In this document: positions 16,843 through 24,274 of the stretch, one piece after another | How the letters are laid out: each line of letters begins with the position of its first letter | Position numbering within the stretch: the first letter of the stretch is position 1 | Assembly: GCF_001668675.1 (NCBI RefSeq) | Contig: NZ_LZKQ01000303.1 | Location: 1-44,192 of the forward strand | DNA length: 44,192 nucleotides | Reading direction: 5' to 3' | Source of the DNA: Mycobacterium asiaticum | Lineage (GTDB): Bacteria > Actinomycetota > Actinomycetes > Mycobacteriales > Mycobacteriaceae | Translations under genes and position numbers: made by a program | Notes under the pieces: generated by a model | The model's input: only the letters and a program-made list of their open reading frames with translations | The model's database searches: none | What the model was told of the DNA's origin: nothing

Positions 16843-16873
16843 GGCGATTCTCCTGTGAGGCTGGATCTCTGAA

Positions 16874-16894
16874 GGTGGTAATGACGTTACCACC
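16874..16894. promoter_or_regulatory. Perfect palindromic operator before the amidohydrolase
   Basis: GGTGGTAA and TTACCACC flank a 5-base centre (TGACG). The element lies about 32 bp upstream of the amidohydrolase start and just past the TetR gene's stop codon. The symmetry and position make it the best candidate binding site for the adjacent TetR-thioesterase protein. Confidence 0.6.
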
Positions 16895-16941
16895 ATTCGT
16901 AAAGAGCGGGGCAAGGCCTGTTCGCCGGACGCATTCGGTGC

Positions 16942-17976
16942 CTAGTCGGCGGGCGGGCTTTCGGGTTCATCGGCGGGGCGACCGACGATCGCAAAGTTCA
17001 CCGTCGCGGTGGCCGCCAGTTCGCTGTCGCTGTCGCCGAAGATGTCGATCTGCATCACCAGCGACCGGCGGCCGGCGCGCAGCACCTTGGGCACCGCCAA
17101 CGCCGAACCCTGCCGGATCGGCCGTAGGTAGCGGATGGACAGGTCCGCGGTCGTCATGGCGGTGCCGGGCTGCAGGTACTCCAGCCCGAGCTGGCCGCCG
17201 GCGACGTCGGCGAGCGTCGCGATCAACCCGCCCTGCAGTGCACCGGAAGTGTTGACCACCTGGGGGCTGACCGGCATGGTCATGGCGAACTCTGCGCCGT
17301 GGAAGCTGGCCGGGCGCATGCCGATCTGGGCAAACAGTTCGGCGAGCGACGGCTCGGGTGTTTCATCGTCGGTGTCGCGGATGCCGAGGGCGCGGGTGCA
17401 GAAGTCGTAGAGCTGTCCGGCGTCGATCGGTGTCCCGTTCAATTCGGTGCCCAGCCAATGCAACCGCAGCGCACCGACCATGGTCTGCATGACGATCGCG
17501 GCGGCGGCGCCGACGTCCAGGCCGGGATTGAAGACCCCTTCGGTGATGCCCTGGCCGACGATGTCCCGCAACAACTGGTGCAGGGGAGAGAGGACTCGCG
17601 CGTACTCGCGCGGCCGGGTCTCGGCCAGGTGCTGGTTGTAGAGGCTCAGCGCCCGGTTGAGGCTGTCCTGCGTGGTCGACTCGGGCTGAGCGCTGATCCG
17701 GTCGAGGACCAGTTTCAGCGCCGCCGTGCTGTCGAGTCCGGCCGTCTCGGCGCGCCAGGTCTGCGCCGCCTGCACCATCGTTCGCTCGAACAACGCCAGC
17801 AGCAGTTCATCCTTGCTGCTGAAGTGTTGGTAGAAGGCACGCAGTGAGGTCTTGGAGCGGGCCACCACTTCCTGCACGGTGAAGTCGGTCCGGCCGGTTT
17901 CGCCGAGGATCTCCACTGCGGTCTTGATGAAACGGTCGGCGCGGGTGACGTCAGCCTGCTCGCTGGGGCCGGCCAT
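16942..17976 (-). CDS. TetR regulator fused to a PaaI-type hotdog thioesterase domain
   Basis: A 344-residue fusion. Residues ~10-70 are a TetR helix-turn-helix (RFIKTAVEILGETGRTDFTVQEVVARSKTSLRAFYQHFSSKDELLLA), ~70-195 a TetR-type helical core, and ~215-330 a hotdog domain of the PaaI/4HBT type: VVNTSGALQGGLIATLADVAGG, LSIRYLRPIRQGSA and TATVNFAIVG. The usual PaaI catalytic pattern HGG is replaced by LQGG here, so thioesterase activity is uncertain and the domain may instead sense an acyl-CoA. The start at 17976 has GAGGAG at good distance. It is upstream of the amidohydrolase and presumably controls it and itself. The 18007-18185 region upstream holds no gene. Confidence 0.88.
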   Translation of the reverse strand: MAGPSEQADVTRADRFIKTAVEILGETGRTDFTVQEVVARSKTSLRAFYQHFSSKDELLLALFERTMVQAAQTWRAETAGLDSTAALKLVLDRISAQPESTTQDSLNRALSLYNQHLAETRPREYARVLSPLHQLLRDIVGQGITEGVFNPGLDVGAAAAIVMQTMVGALRLHWLGTELNGTPIDAGQLYDFCTRALGIRDTDDETPEPSLAELFAQIGMRPASFHGAEFAMTMPVSPQVVNTSGALQGGLIATLADVAGGQLGLEYLQPGTAMTTADLSIRYLRPIRQGSALAVPKVLRAGRRSLVMQIDIFGDSDSELAATATVNFAIVGRPADEPESPPAD

Positions 17977-18122
17977 ACACGGTCTCCTCTTCGGTGCGGT
18001 GCACAAGAGCTTCGAGATCCCTGTGAACTCTGAGAACGAGGTTACCGTGCGGCCCGGGCCGATGGTCAGCCTGTTCGCTTCGGTCGCGCGACGGAGCGGT
18101 CGAGCCGCCGCGTCGAATAAGT

Positions 18123-18131
18123 GCTATTTAT
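18123..18131 (+). promoter_or_regulatory. GCTATTTAT box upstream of the TetR-thioesterase gene
   Basis: A nine-base AT-rich word in a GC-rich gap. The same word occurs on the minus strand inside the palindrome of the P450/Rieske promoter at 5121-5140. It may mark a shared regulator, but one half-site match is weak evidence. Confidence 0.25.
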
Positions 18132-18185
18132 CGCAGGAGCCGCGGATAGGCTGATTGCACAGTGCACCACCTTGGGGGTTTAGGT

Positions 18186-18290
18186 ATGGCGTCGACTCCA
18201 CCGGAGCCGAAACACGCGAGGGCGGCGCGGAGGTGTCGTGCGCAGCCGCTGATTCGTGGGTTCGCTGAAAGCCCGGGCTCACGGGCCTGA
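18186..18290 (+). CDS. Possible 34-residue leader ORF before the ESX substrate operon
   Basis: A small open frame begins at ATG 18186 after the purine-rich GGGGGTTTAGGT and ends at a TGA seven bases before the next gene's ATG. It is rich in Ala, Pro and Arg and has no recognisable domain. It may be a translated leader that couples into the 18297 gene, which itself lacks a clear ribosome-binding site, or simply a chance frame. Confidence 0.25.
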   Translation: MASTPPEPKHARAARRCRAQPLIRGFAESPGSRA

Positions 18291-18296
18291 CGCGCC

Positions 18297-19196
18297 ATGG
18301 CTACCTACGAGGAATATCTGGCCCAGGGTGTCGACCCTGCGACGGCGAGGGCGTGGGCCGACGCCGATGCGGAAGCCGACGCCCAAGGACCGGCGGTGGA
18401 ACCGGCCGCCCCTGCGTCGTCCACATACGCTGTCCACCAACAGTTCCCGAGCTTCGATGCGATATCGCCCGAGGCCGCGGCAAGCATGGGGCTGGATGCG
18501 GGCGCGGCGACGGCGCTGAACGGAACATTGCACGATCTGCGGCTGCGTACCGGCCCGGCCCAGGGGCCGGCGGTGGGCCGGGACAGCACCGGAATGGTCG
18601 GGTTGTACATCGACGAACAGCACACGCCGGTCCGGCTGGACCTTCGCACCGACTGGGCCGAGCGGCTATCAGCCGAGATGTTGCCGGCCGCTGTCTTCGC
18701 CGCGTATCGCGCGGCGATGGACATCCAGTACCAAGACGCCCGGTCAGCCGCGGCAACCCAACCGGCGCAACCCGCGGCGACATTGCAGGACTTGATCGGT
18801 TCGCTGGACGACTATCGGGACCCGCCGCGGCCGCTGGAGCGCTTCCGCGCGGATGTCTATTCGGCATGCGACCGGGCCGACCGGTTGTCCGCGGAACTGG
18901 CATCAGAGGCGGCGGCACGTAAGGCCGCGGAGTTTCGCGCCGCGCCGCGGACGATAGCGGTGCAGCTGGACGGACCCTGGTTGGTCGATTGCCAAATCAA
19001 CGCGGAATGGGCCGAGCAGGCAGCCGCCGCGCGGATCATGAACGAGTTCGCCGCCGCGCTGCAGCGCGCCAAAGACGAGCAGTCCGCCGCGGGATCGGCT
19101 CTGGAAAGTGCCAAGCAGGCGCTGCTGACCGAGTTGAGCAAGTTGACGCGCGAAGGAATCGCCGCCCTGCAATTCATGGGAGAGGCCGCACGGTGA
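18297..19196 (+). CDS. ESX-associated protein with YbaB/EspL-like C-terminal domain
   Basis: A 299-residue protein of unknown function opening the ESX substrate module. The N-terminus (MATYEEYLAQGVDPATARAWADADAEAD) is acidic and Ala-rich. Residues ~95-140 form a compact part with TPVRLDLRTDWAERLSAEMLPAAV. The C-terminal ~90 residues resemble the YbaB/EbfC-like fold found as EspL and similar proteins in ESX loci: TIAVQLDGPWLVDCQINAEWAEQ, followed by a long Ala-rich helix. No signal peptide or membrane helix is seen. It is 49 bp before the EspC-like gene and probably co-transcribed. A chaperone or accessory role for the substrates downstream is an inference from context. Confidence 0.6.
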   Translation: MATYEEYLAQGVDPATARAWADADAEADAQGPAVEPAAPASSTYAVHQQFPSFDAISPEAAASMGLDAGAATALNGTLHDLRLRTGPAQGPAVGRDSTGMVGLYIDEQHTPVRLDLRTDWAERLSAEMLPAAVFAAYRAAMDIQYQDARSAAATQPAQPAATLQDLIGSLDDYRDPPRPLERFRADVYSACDRADRLSAELASEAAARKAAEFRAAPRTIAVQLDGPWLVDCQINAEWAEQAAAARIMNEFAAALQRAKDEQSAAGSALESAKQALLTELSKLTREGIAALQFMGEAAR

Positions 19197-19245
19197 GGAC
19201 CACGTCGTGCTCGGTCATGTCCGACATGCGAGAGAGAGACAGGTA

Positions 19246-19560
19246 ATGCCGCCCGATCTGAAAGTCGACATTGAGTGGCTCCGTAAAGACGCGAAACTCT
19301 GGACGGACAGTGCTACGGCGCTGGCGGGTTTCGCCAATACCGCGGCAGCATCCAAGATCAACAGTCCGTTCGGCAGTCCCGCGGTCGGTGAGATGAGCTA
19401 CGACCCATACACCCTGATTCAGGATTTCCTGGACGCGTACAACAAGTTCTGCGACGCGGTTCACGACCGCGCGAAGGTGGGCGAGACGTCGATGAACGGG
19501 ATGGGGGCAACGCTGGTGGCCGTCGCAAACAGCTTTGCCGCCACAGATATTCCACGTTGA
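19246..19560 (+). CDS. EspC-like ESX substrate (small WXG100-type protein)
   Basis: A 104-residue helical protein. The overall pattern resembles the EspC (Rv3615c) family of T7SS proteins: LKVDIEWLRKDAKLWTDSATAL at the start, a Gly/Pro turn, and a final helix MGATLVAVANSFAATD like the A..Y...D ending of EspC. The usual YxxxD/E secretion motif is not clear; the last helix has Phe where the family has Tyr. It has an ATG with AGAGACAGG upstream and sits 30 bp before an EspA-like gene, recalling the EspA-EspC pair of M. tuberculosis, which is co-dependent with ESX-1 secretion. Assignment is by pattern only. Confidence 0.6.
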   Translation: MPPDLKVDIEWLRKDAKLWTDSATALAGFANTAAASKINSPFGSPAVGEMSYDPYTLIQDFLDAYNKFCDAVHDRAKVGETSMNGMGATLVAVANSFAATDIPR

Positions 19561-19590
19561 CGCGGCGATCCACGGTCTTAAGGGGGCGGC

Positions 19591-20331
19591 ATGGGCATCG
19601 GTGACGAAGTTCAGGAGTACTACCGCAAGCTTGTCGAGCGCACCGACGAGTTGGAGCGGGTGATCGACGAGGCGGCCAACAGCCGGCTCGCCCGAATCCT
19701 GGACCTCGACGAGGAAATTGCCACCGCCGGCGCCTTGGTGATCGGAATGTTGCGCAACCAGATCATTCCCCAGGTCAAGAAGGTCGCCGATACGGTTTCG
19801 ATGTCGGACGTCCTGCGCGATCACAAGCAGGGTTGGTCGACGATCGGCTCCGGTGCGCTCAAGATGTCCGACTCGCTCGAGGACGAGGCCAACGGCATTC
19901 GCGCCCAAGTGCATTGGGCGGGTGCGGCGGCCAACGCCTACGAGGTGGCCGTGGGCAACCAACAGAAGTCGGTCGAAGGGCTCAGCACCGCCGCACAATC
20001 GATCGAGGGTTCGCTGGATGCCGTCGCCAGCGCGCTAGATGTGGCGGGTTACACGATCATCCCGGGAGTATCGGTGCTGGTCCTGTCCATCGTCGGCGCC
20101 ATCGTCTCGGCCGCCACCGTGGTCGGCTTACCTGCGGCCCTGGCTTTCATCCTCACCACTGCGGCCGGATTCCTGGCCAGCGTCAGCGCCATCATCGCCG
20201 GACTGGTCACCGTGAACGATGCTCAGAGTGATCAGGCCGCCGCGCTGGAACGGGCGCTGGCCGCGCAGGGCGATTGGAAGACGCCGAACCTGGCCAGCTT
20301 CAGTAATGCCGGCGACTGGATCCCCGCATAG
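19591..20331 (+). CDS. EspA-like ESX substrate with WxG motif and hydrophobic hairpin
   Basis: A 246-residue protein. A WxG turn followed by a Tyr appears at about residue 109 (HWAGAAANAYEVAVGNQQ), then a long helix, then two strongly hydrophobic segments (~152-172 and ~178-205: IIPGVSVLVLSIVGAIVSAATVV, LPAALAFILTTAAGFLASVSAIIAG). EspA of M. tuberculosis has the same plan (GWLGSAADKY, helix, IPVVGHALSA-type hydrophobic part), though it is longer and ends in a Gly-rich tail absent here. It follows the EspC-like gene with a strong AAGGGGGCGG site. Likely an ESX-secreted protein able to meet membranes; function unproven. Confidence 0.6.
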   Translation: MGIGDEVQEYYRKLVERTDELERVIDEAANSRLARILDLDEEIATAGALVIGMLRNQIIPQVKKVADTVSMSDVLRDHKQGWSTIGSGALKMSDSLEDEANGIRAQVHWAGAAANAYEVAVGNQQKSVEGLSTAAQSIEGSLDAVASALDVAGYTIIPGVSVLVLSIVGAIVSAATVVGLPAALAFILTTAAGFLASVSAIIAGLVTVNDAQSDQAAALERALAAQGDWKTPNLASFSNAGDWIPA

Positions 20332-20378
20332 TTTTCTGTTCGAAACATGGTGCGGAAGAAGGATTCTCGGCTCGATGA

Positions 20379-21338
20379 TCAACCAGTCGAGAATTTGAGC
20401 ACCCGGTCGTTGAGTTCGTCGACGACGTAGAGGTGACCCGTCGTGTCCAACGCGATACTGCGTGGTCGGTTGAGTCCGGAGAGGGGCAACTCCGTTTGTG
20501 CATTGCCTCCGGGCGCCAATTTGAGCACCCGGTTGTGGCTGGAGTCCGCCACATACACCGTGCCGGCCCCGTCCACCGCAACACCGTAGGGATTGAGCAG
20601 GCCGCTGAATGGCAGATCCACCGGTTCGGCCGCTCCGGCGGGCAGCTTGAGCACCCGGTTGGCGACCGACGTCACGTACACTGCACCGGCGCCGTCCACC
20701 GCGATTCCCAGCGGCCCGTGGATATCCGGGAACGGCAACTCGGTTGCACTGCCGGCACCGGCCGGGAGCTTGAGCACGCGGTCGTAGGCGGCGACGTACA
20801 GGCTGCCTTCGGCATCCACCGCCACACCCGACGGTAGAGAAAGCTTGTTGAACGGCAACGTTGTTGGTGAACTGGCGCCGGCTGCCAATTTGAGCACCCG
20901 GTTGCCGTTGTAATCGCTGACGTAGACGGCGCCGGCGCCGTCCACCGCGACGTAGTTCGGCGTCCTGACGTCACCGAAGGGTAATTTGCTTGGACCGTTC
21001 GCACCGGCCGGCAGTTTGAGAACCTGCGGGGTGTCACCTCCGTTGGTGACGTACACCGCGCCGGAGTTGTCGACCGCCACCCCGCCGGGCTGCTCCAATG
21101 ACCGGAAGGGCAGCACTTCCTGCGGACTCGCGGCCGGGTTGGCAGTTGTGCTGTGCGACTGTGGTTTTGAACTGGACGTGGTGGTTGTGGTGTTGGTGCG
21201 CGGCCCGCCGCAGGCGGTTGTGGCGGCGATCAATACCGCGAGGGCAGCCAGCACGCCGCGCCACTTCGAGGATTTACCGCCACGCTTGTCGGTGCACACC
21301 AGCACGCCCCCCGCTTGATTCCATCGATAGAAGGTCAT
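20379..21338 (-). CDS. NHL beta-propeller lipoprotein resembling the PknD sensor domain
   Basis: A 319-residue exported protein. After a basic n-region (KRGGKSSKWRG) comes a hydrophobic segment ending in AATTAC-GG, a slightly loose lipobox, then a Thr/Ser-rich linker and six NHL repeats of the form LPF..L..P.GVAVD.AGAVYV.....NRVLKLPAGA. This repeat is the one seen in the extracellular six-bladed propeller of the kinase PknD of M. tuberculosis, but no kinase or transmembrane part is attached. It probably binds a cell-envelope ligand or protein partner. It is convergent with the EspA-like gene. The ATG at 21338 is used; a GTG about 12 codons further in would give a more usual signal length. Confidence 0.85.
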   Translation of the reverse strand: MTFYRWNQAGGVLVCTDKRGGKSSKWRGVLAALAVLIAATTACGGPRTNTTTTTSSSKPQSHSTTANPAASPQEVLPFRSLEQPGGVAVDNSGAVYVTNGGDTPQVLKLPAGANGPSKLPFGDVRTPNYVAVDGAGAVYVSDYNGNRVLKLAAGASSPTTLPFNKLSLPSGVAVDAEGSLYVAAYDRVLKLPAGAGSATELPFPDIHGPLGIAVDGAGAVYVTSVANRVLKLPAGAAEPVDLPFSGLLNPYGVAVDGAGTVYVADSSHNRVLKLAPGGNAQTELPLSGLNRPRSIALDTTGHLYVVDELNDRVLKFSTG

Positions 21339-21434
21339 CTTAGGCGAGCCCCACAACAATATCGGGATCGGTTGTCGAGCAGCGATATTGATGCGCATTT
21401 TCACCCGGTCCGGTGGTTAGGCTAAGGACGGGGG

Positions 21435-21494
21435 ATGAACCGTTCCCTCTGGAAATCTGTGCGCCGCAGCAGGATACAGATGCAGACGCGGTGA
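21435..21494 (+). CDS. Possible 19-residue leader peptide
   Basis: ATG 21435 is preceded by AGGACGGGGG and, further up, by TTAGGCTAAGG, a plausible -10 region. The peptide (MNRSLWKSVRRSRIQMQTR) is basic and ends exactly at the left arm of the hairpin at 21493. Such an arrangement fits a leader peptide that controls the folding of a downstream stem, but may be chance. Confidence 0.3.
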   Translation: MNRSLWKSVRRSRIQMQTR

Positions 21495-21536
21495 CGTACC
21501 CGAGGGGGCCCGGAAATGACGCACGAGGGGTACGTC
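21493..21536 (+). promoter_or_regulatory. Hairpin masking the ribosome-binding site of the 21541 gene
   Basis: GACGTACCC (21493-21501) pairs perfectly with GGGTACGTC (21528-21536), leaving a 26-base loop. The right arm covers part of the GAGGGG site at 21525-21530 that should serve the ATG at 21541, so an RNA stem would limit its translation. A DNA operator is the alternative reading. Confidence 0.45.
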
Positions 21537-21540
21537 GCGA

Positions 21541-22005
21541 ATGCGTGACGAGGTCGAAATGGTGCGGACGCGGCTCGACCACAACATCGCCGATCTGAGA
21601 ATCGCGATCGCGGATGCCTCGGACAGCGTCGCGGCCCGCCGCCTCGGACTCAGTGATGCGATCGCCGTTCTGGGGGAGCACCTCGTCGTGCAGGTCACTG
21701 CCTTCGCCAGCGCAATGCGGGAACTGGCGTTGGTCCCGCGCAGCGGGGGCGATGCCGTCGCGATCGCAAGCGCGCGCAGCGCCGGTGCCGCCGCTGCGGC
21801 CGCGGCGGGACTCGCGGTCACCGGCGTAGCGGTGGGCGTCGCCTCGGCGGCCACAATCCTTGCGGCTATCGCCGGGGCGATCGCCGCGGTCGGCGAGGCG
21901 TCCGCCTCGCTGTGGCGCATTCACCAGGCGCTGGCCGCTAGTTCCCACGAGACAGCCGCAACGACGCGACATCCGCCGCGATCAATTCGTCGATCCGCCC
22001 GCTGA
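21541..22005 (+). CDS. Small Ala-rich protein with a hydrophobic segment, unknown
   Basis: A 154-residue protein that I do not recognise. It starts with a helical amphipathic region (residues 1-65, MRDEVEMVRTRLDHNIADLRIAIADASDSV), then an Ala/Gly/Val-rich hydrophobic stretch (~78-118), and a short basic tail. The helical start followed by a hydrophobic hairpin recalls the EspA-like protein at 19591 in outline, without clear identity. Its last 68 bases overlap the end of the convergent espG gene on the other strand, so one of the two ends may be read through or the gene may be a weakly expressed one. Base composition is like the neighbours. Confidence 0.5.
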   Translation: MRDEVEMVRTRLDHNIADLRIAIADASDSVAARRLGLSDAIAVLGEHLVVQVTAFASAMRELALVPRSGGDAVAIASARSAGAAAAAAAGLAVTGVAVGVASAATILAAIAGAIAAVGEASASLWRIHQALAASSHETAATTRHPPRSIRRSAR

Positions 22006-22708
22006 GATCGCGGCGGCTCATCGGGGTCGCCGACCGATAGTTTGGTGCGTATATGTAGTCGCCGTCGTCACGCAGGCGCACCCACACCACCGCATCCTTG
22101 TCCTGGTCCAATCCCCAGGTGCGCGCCGGGCGGCAGTGGCTCTGGACCGTTCCGTAAGCGATCACCGCATCCTTCGATACCGACGCCGGGGCGCCCACGC
22201 CCCAGGTCGGGTCGGAGTCGGTCGTTACACGACCGCGCAGTGCTTGCGGGACGTACTCCGGGATCACGATTGCGGGCCGGGTGCCGGGGTTGGTCAGTTC
22301 GACCGTCCCGGCGATCGCCGGCCCCAGGTCGTAGGCCGACAGCGTGAACATGTCGACGACGTCATCAGCTTGCTGCTCGGCCAGGAAGCCGAGCTCGCCG
22401 GTGCGGTGGGCGAGCAGCCGGGTGCTCGCGGTATCGGCAGGGAAGTACTGCACCCGGCATTCCACTCGAATGTCCGCCTCGGCGTAGGTGGCGAACCACT
22501 TCCCGAAGACCGCCAGGTCGCCGTGCTTGAGGCGATCGGGGACCGTCCTCGCGTAGTCGCGGTACGCGCCCAGATCCGCAAATCGATGCGGCACAGTCGG
22601 AATGAGCGGAAACGGTAGAAAGTCGCGCCCCAGGTATTCGCTGATCACCCGCAGGTCCCGCACCTCGATGCGGCCCAGACGCTGCAGGCTCACGGTGTTG
22701 ACGCGCAC
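21938..22708 (-). CDS. espG: EspG-family ESX chaperone
   Basis: A 256-residue protein with EspG-family features: an early LGRDFLPFPL stretch, RIEVRDLRV strand, the central RVECRVQYFPADTASTRLLAHRTGELGFLAEQQADDVVDMFTLSAYDLGPAIA region, and a C-terminal DGDYIYAPNYRSATPMSRRDLSGRIDELI. EspG proteins are cytosolic chaperones that bind PE-PPE pairs and keep them soluble for export by the cognate ESX system. No PE or PPE gene is seen in the window; the two genes just upstream on the same strand (506 and 119 residues) may encode its clients. Start chosen as GTG 22708; an open frame extends further but overlaps the spacer to the preceding gene. Confidence 0.75.
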   Translation of the reverse strand: MRVNTVSLQRLGRIEVRDLRVISEYLGRDFLPFPLIPTVPHRFADLGAYRDYARTVPDRLKHGDLAVFGKWFATYAEADIRVECRVQYFPADTASTRLLAHRTGELGFLAEQQADDVVDMFTLSAYDLGPAIAGTVELTNPGTRPAIVIPEYVPQALRGRVTTDSDPTWGVGAPASVSKDAVIAYGTVQSHCRPARTWGLDQDKDAVVWVRLRDDGDYIYAPNYRSATPMSRRDLSGRIDELIAADVASLRLSRGN

Positions 22709-22727
22709 AGCACCATTGTCGCGACGG

Positions 22728-24248
22728 CTACGTCTTCTTCTGATCGGCGGGGGCGGGCCGGCGCGGTACATCACCGATCACCGGCACCACCCCCTCGGCT
22801 TCACCCGCTAGTTCTTCCCCGTGTTTGGGCAGCCGCAGCGCCTTGCTGGCTTTATGCGCCTTGTCCGCGGTGCTGCCGGAGTGGCCGGCCACCGGCGCGC
22901 CGGGCGCCCCTTGCCCGCCGGGCCCGCTGATCCCGGCGCGGGAAACGGGCGCTGGACTGCCGCCGACTTTGGGTGGCATGGCGGCCGGGGCCGGTGGCTT
23001 GGCGCCGACCGGCCCTCGTCCGCCCCCACCACGACCGACGCCTCCGCCGCCGGATTTGGGCGGTGCCGAACGTCCCTTGGAGCCGAGACCGAGCGGCCCG
23101 GAGTACAAGCCCGTTCCGTCTTTGCCGCCCGCCTTCGCCGCGTCCGCCGACGGTTTCGCCGCGGGATCGCCACCCTGCCCGCCGGCGCCGCCGCCCTGAC
23201 CGGCACCGTCGCCGGGCACCTGGCCCGCGCCACCATCGGCCGGGACAGTTGGCGTGGACTGCCGTCCGTCCGGCTGACCGGCGGCCGGCGCCGGCGGATC
23301 CGGTGACCGTCCGGTATTGAGCCCGCCCTGCGGCAGCACTTCGGGCGCGCCGCCGCCCGATCCGGCCGGGGGGCCGCCGGCCAGCCCTGCCGGACCGGAC
23401 ATCGGCGGGCCCACTTCGGGTACCGCGCTGTCGACGCTGGGATGGCTTGCCGCGATCCCGTCGATCGGCCCTCGATAGACGTCCATGATGCCCAGCACGA
23501 GATCGTTCAGCTGGTTCAGCGTCTCCTTGCTCGACGGTTCGTCTGGGTGGGCGATGGCTTGGTTGTACAGCGGCAGGTATTGCTCGTAATTGCTTCTCGT
23601 CGTGGACAGGTCGTCGAAGAATGCGTCGAACAGTTGCTCCATCGTCGCCGCGTGGCTGCTCATATCGTCCAGCACTTGAAAAGATCGCTGCAGGTTCAGG
23701 TTCAGCGCATCGGCGAATTGGCCGCGGATTCCACTGCTGAGACCCGCCAGCGCTTTCTGCAGCCCGGTTTTTGCGCGGTCGATACTTGCGTTCCAATGCG
23801 AATTGGCGGGTCCGCTGCCGCTGGCACCGATAATCCCGTTGTACCCGTCGATGAAAGTACGGATCTGGTCGTGCGGAACGCTTTTGTTCTTGCACGGATG
23901 TCCAGTCGCCCGAAGCGAATCCAGGTCGTTCTTCGGCGCCTGCAAGTTCTTGTCGACCGGTTGGCCCGTTGCCGGGCCAGGGATGTTCATCGGTGGGGGC
24001 AGGGTGGTCGTGTCGGGCCGCGGCAGGACGGGGGTCGGGGTACCCGGCTGCGGGTTGGCGATCTGACCGTTCGCATCGAACACGCCGGGCGGAGCCGACG
24101 TGCGCAGGCTGTCGAAGACGCTGTTGGGGACGATCGGCGACAGCCCCGCCATGTTCAGGGCCGTCTGGACGAGTTGGGGTGGTTGCCAGTTCGGATGCGC
24201 CTGGTGGATCGCCGCTACCGCGGCTTCGAGATCCTCATAGGTGGCCAA
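22728..24248 (-). CDS. Putative ESX-secreted effector with Gly/Pro-rich tail
   Basis: A 506-residue protein that I cannot assign to a known family. It begins at a TTG (MATYEDLEAAVAAIHQAHPNWQPPQLVQTAL), has a Pro-rich linker (~55-105), a helical domain (~115-275, DQIRTFIDGYNGIIG, NSHWNASIDRAKTGLQKALAGLSSGIRGQF), then a disordered Gly/Pro/Ala-rich tail of over 200 residues with GGGGVGRGGGGRGP-type runs, ending in a charged segment. Such a helical head and disordered tail recall EspB, EspK or PPE proteins. It lies between the 119-residue gene (26-bp gap) and espG (19-bp gap), so it is probably an EspG-dependent substrate. The ribosome-binding site is weak and the start uncertain. Confidence 0.6.
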   Translation of the reverse strand: MATYEDLEAAVAAIHQAHPNWQPPQLVQTALNMAGLSPIVPNSVFDSLRTSAPPGVFDANGQIANPQPGTPTPVLPRPDTTTLPPPMNIPGPATGQPVDKNLQAPKNDLDSLRATGHPCKNKSVPHDQIRTFIDGYNGIIGASGSGPANSHWNASIDRAKTGLQKALAGLSSGIRGQFADALNLNLQRSFQVLDDMSSHAATMEQLFDAFFDDLSTTRSNYEQYLPLYNQAIAHPDEPSSKETLNQLNDLVLGIMDVYRGPIDGIAASHPSVDSAVPEVGPPMSGPAGLAGGPPAGSGGGAPEVLPQGGLNTGRSPDPPAPAAGQPDGRQSTPTVPADGGAGQVPGDGAGQGGGAGGQGGDPAAKPSADAAKAGGKDGTGLYSGPLGLGSKGRSAPPKSGGGGVGRGGGGRGPVGAKPPAPAAMPPKVGGSPAPVSRAGISGPGGQGAPGAPVAGHSGSTADKAHKASKALRLPKHGEELAGEAEGVVPVIGDVPRRPAPADQKKT

Positions 24249-24274
24249 TGTCGGTGTCCGGGGGTGTCGGCAGC

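Noticed and set aside
20361..20393. ATTCTCG/CGAGAAT inverted repeat between the EspA-like and NHL genes, considered as a terminator
   Set aside because: Short stem, long loop, no T-run, and it reaches into the NHL coding sequence.
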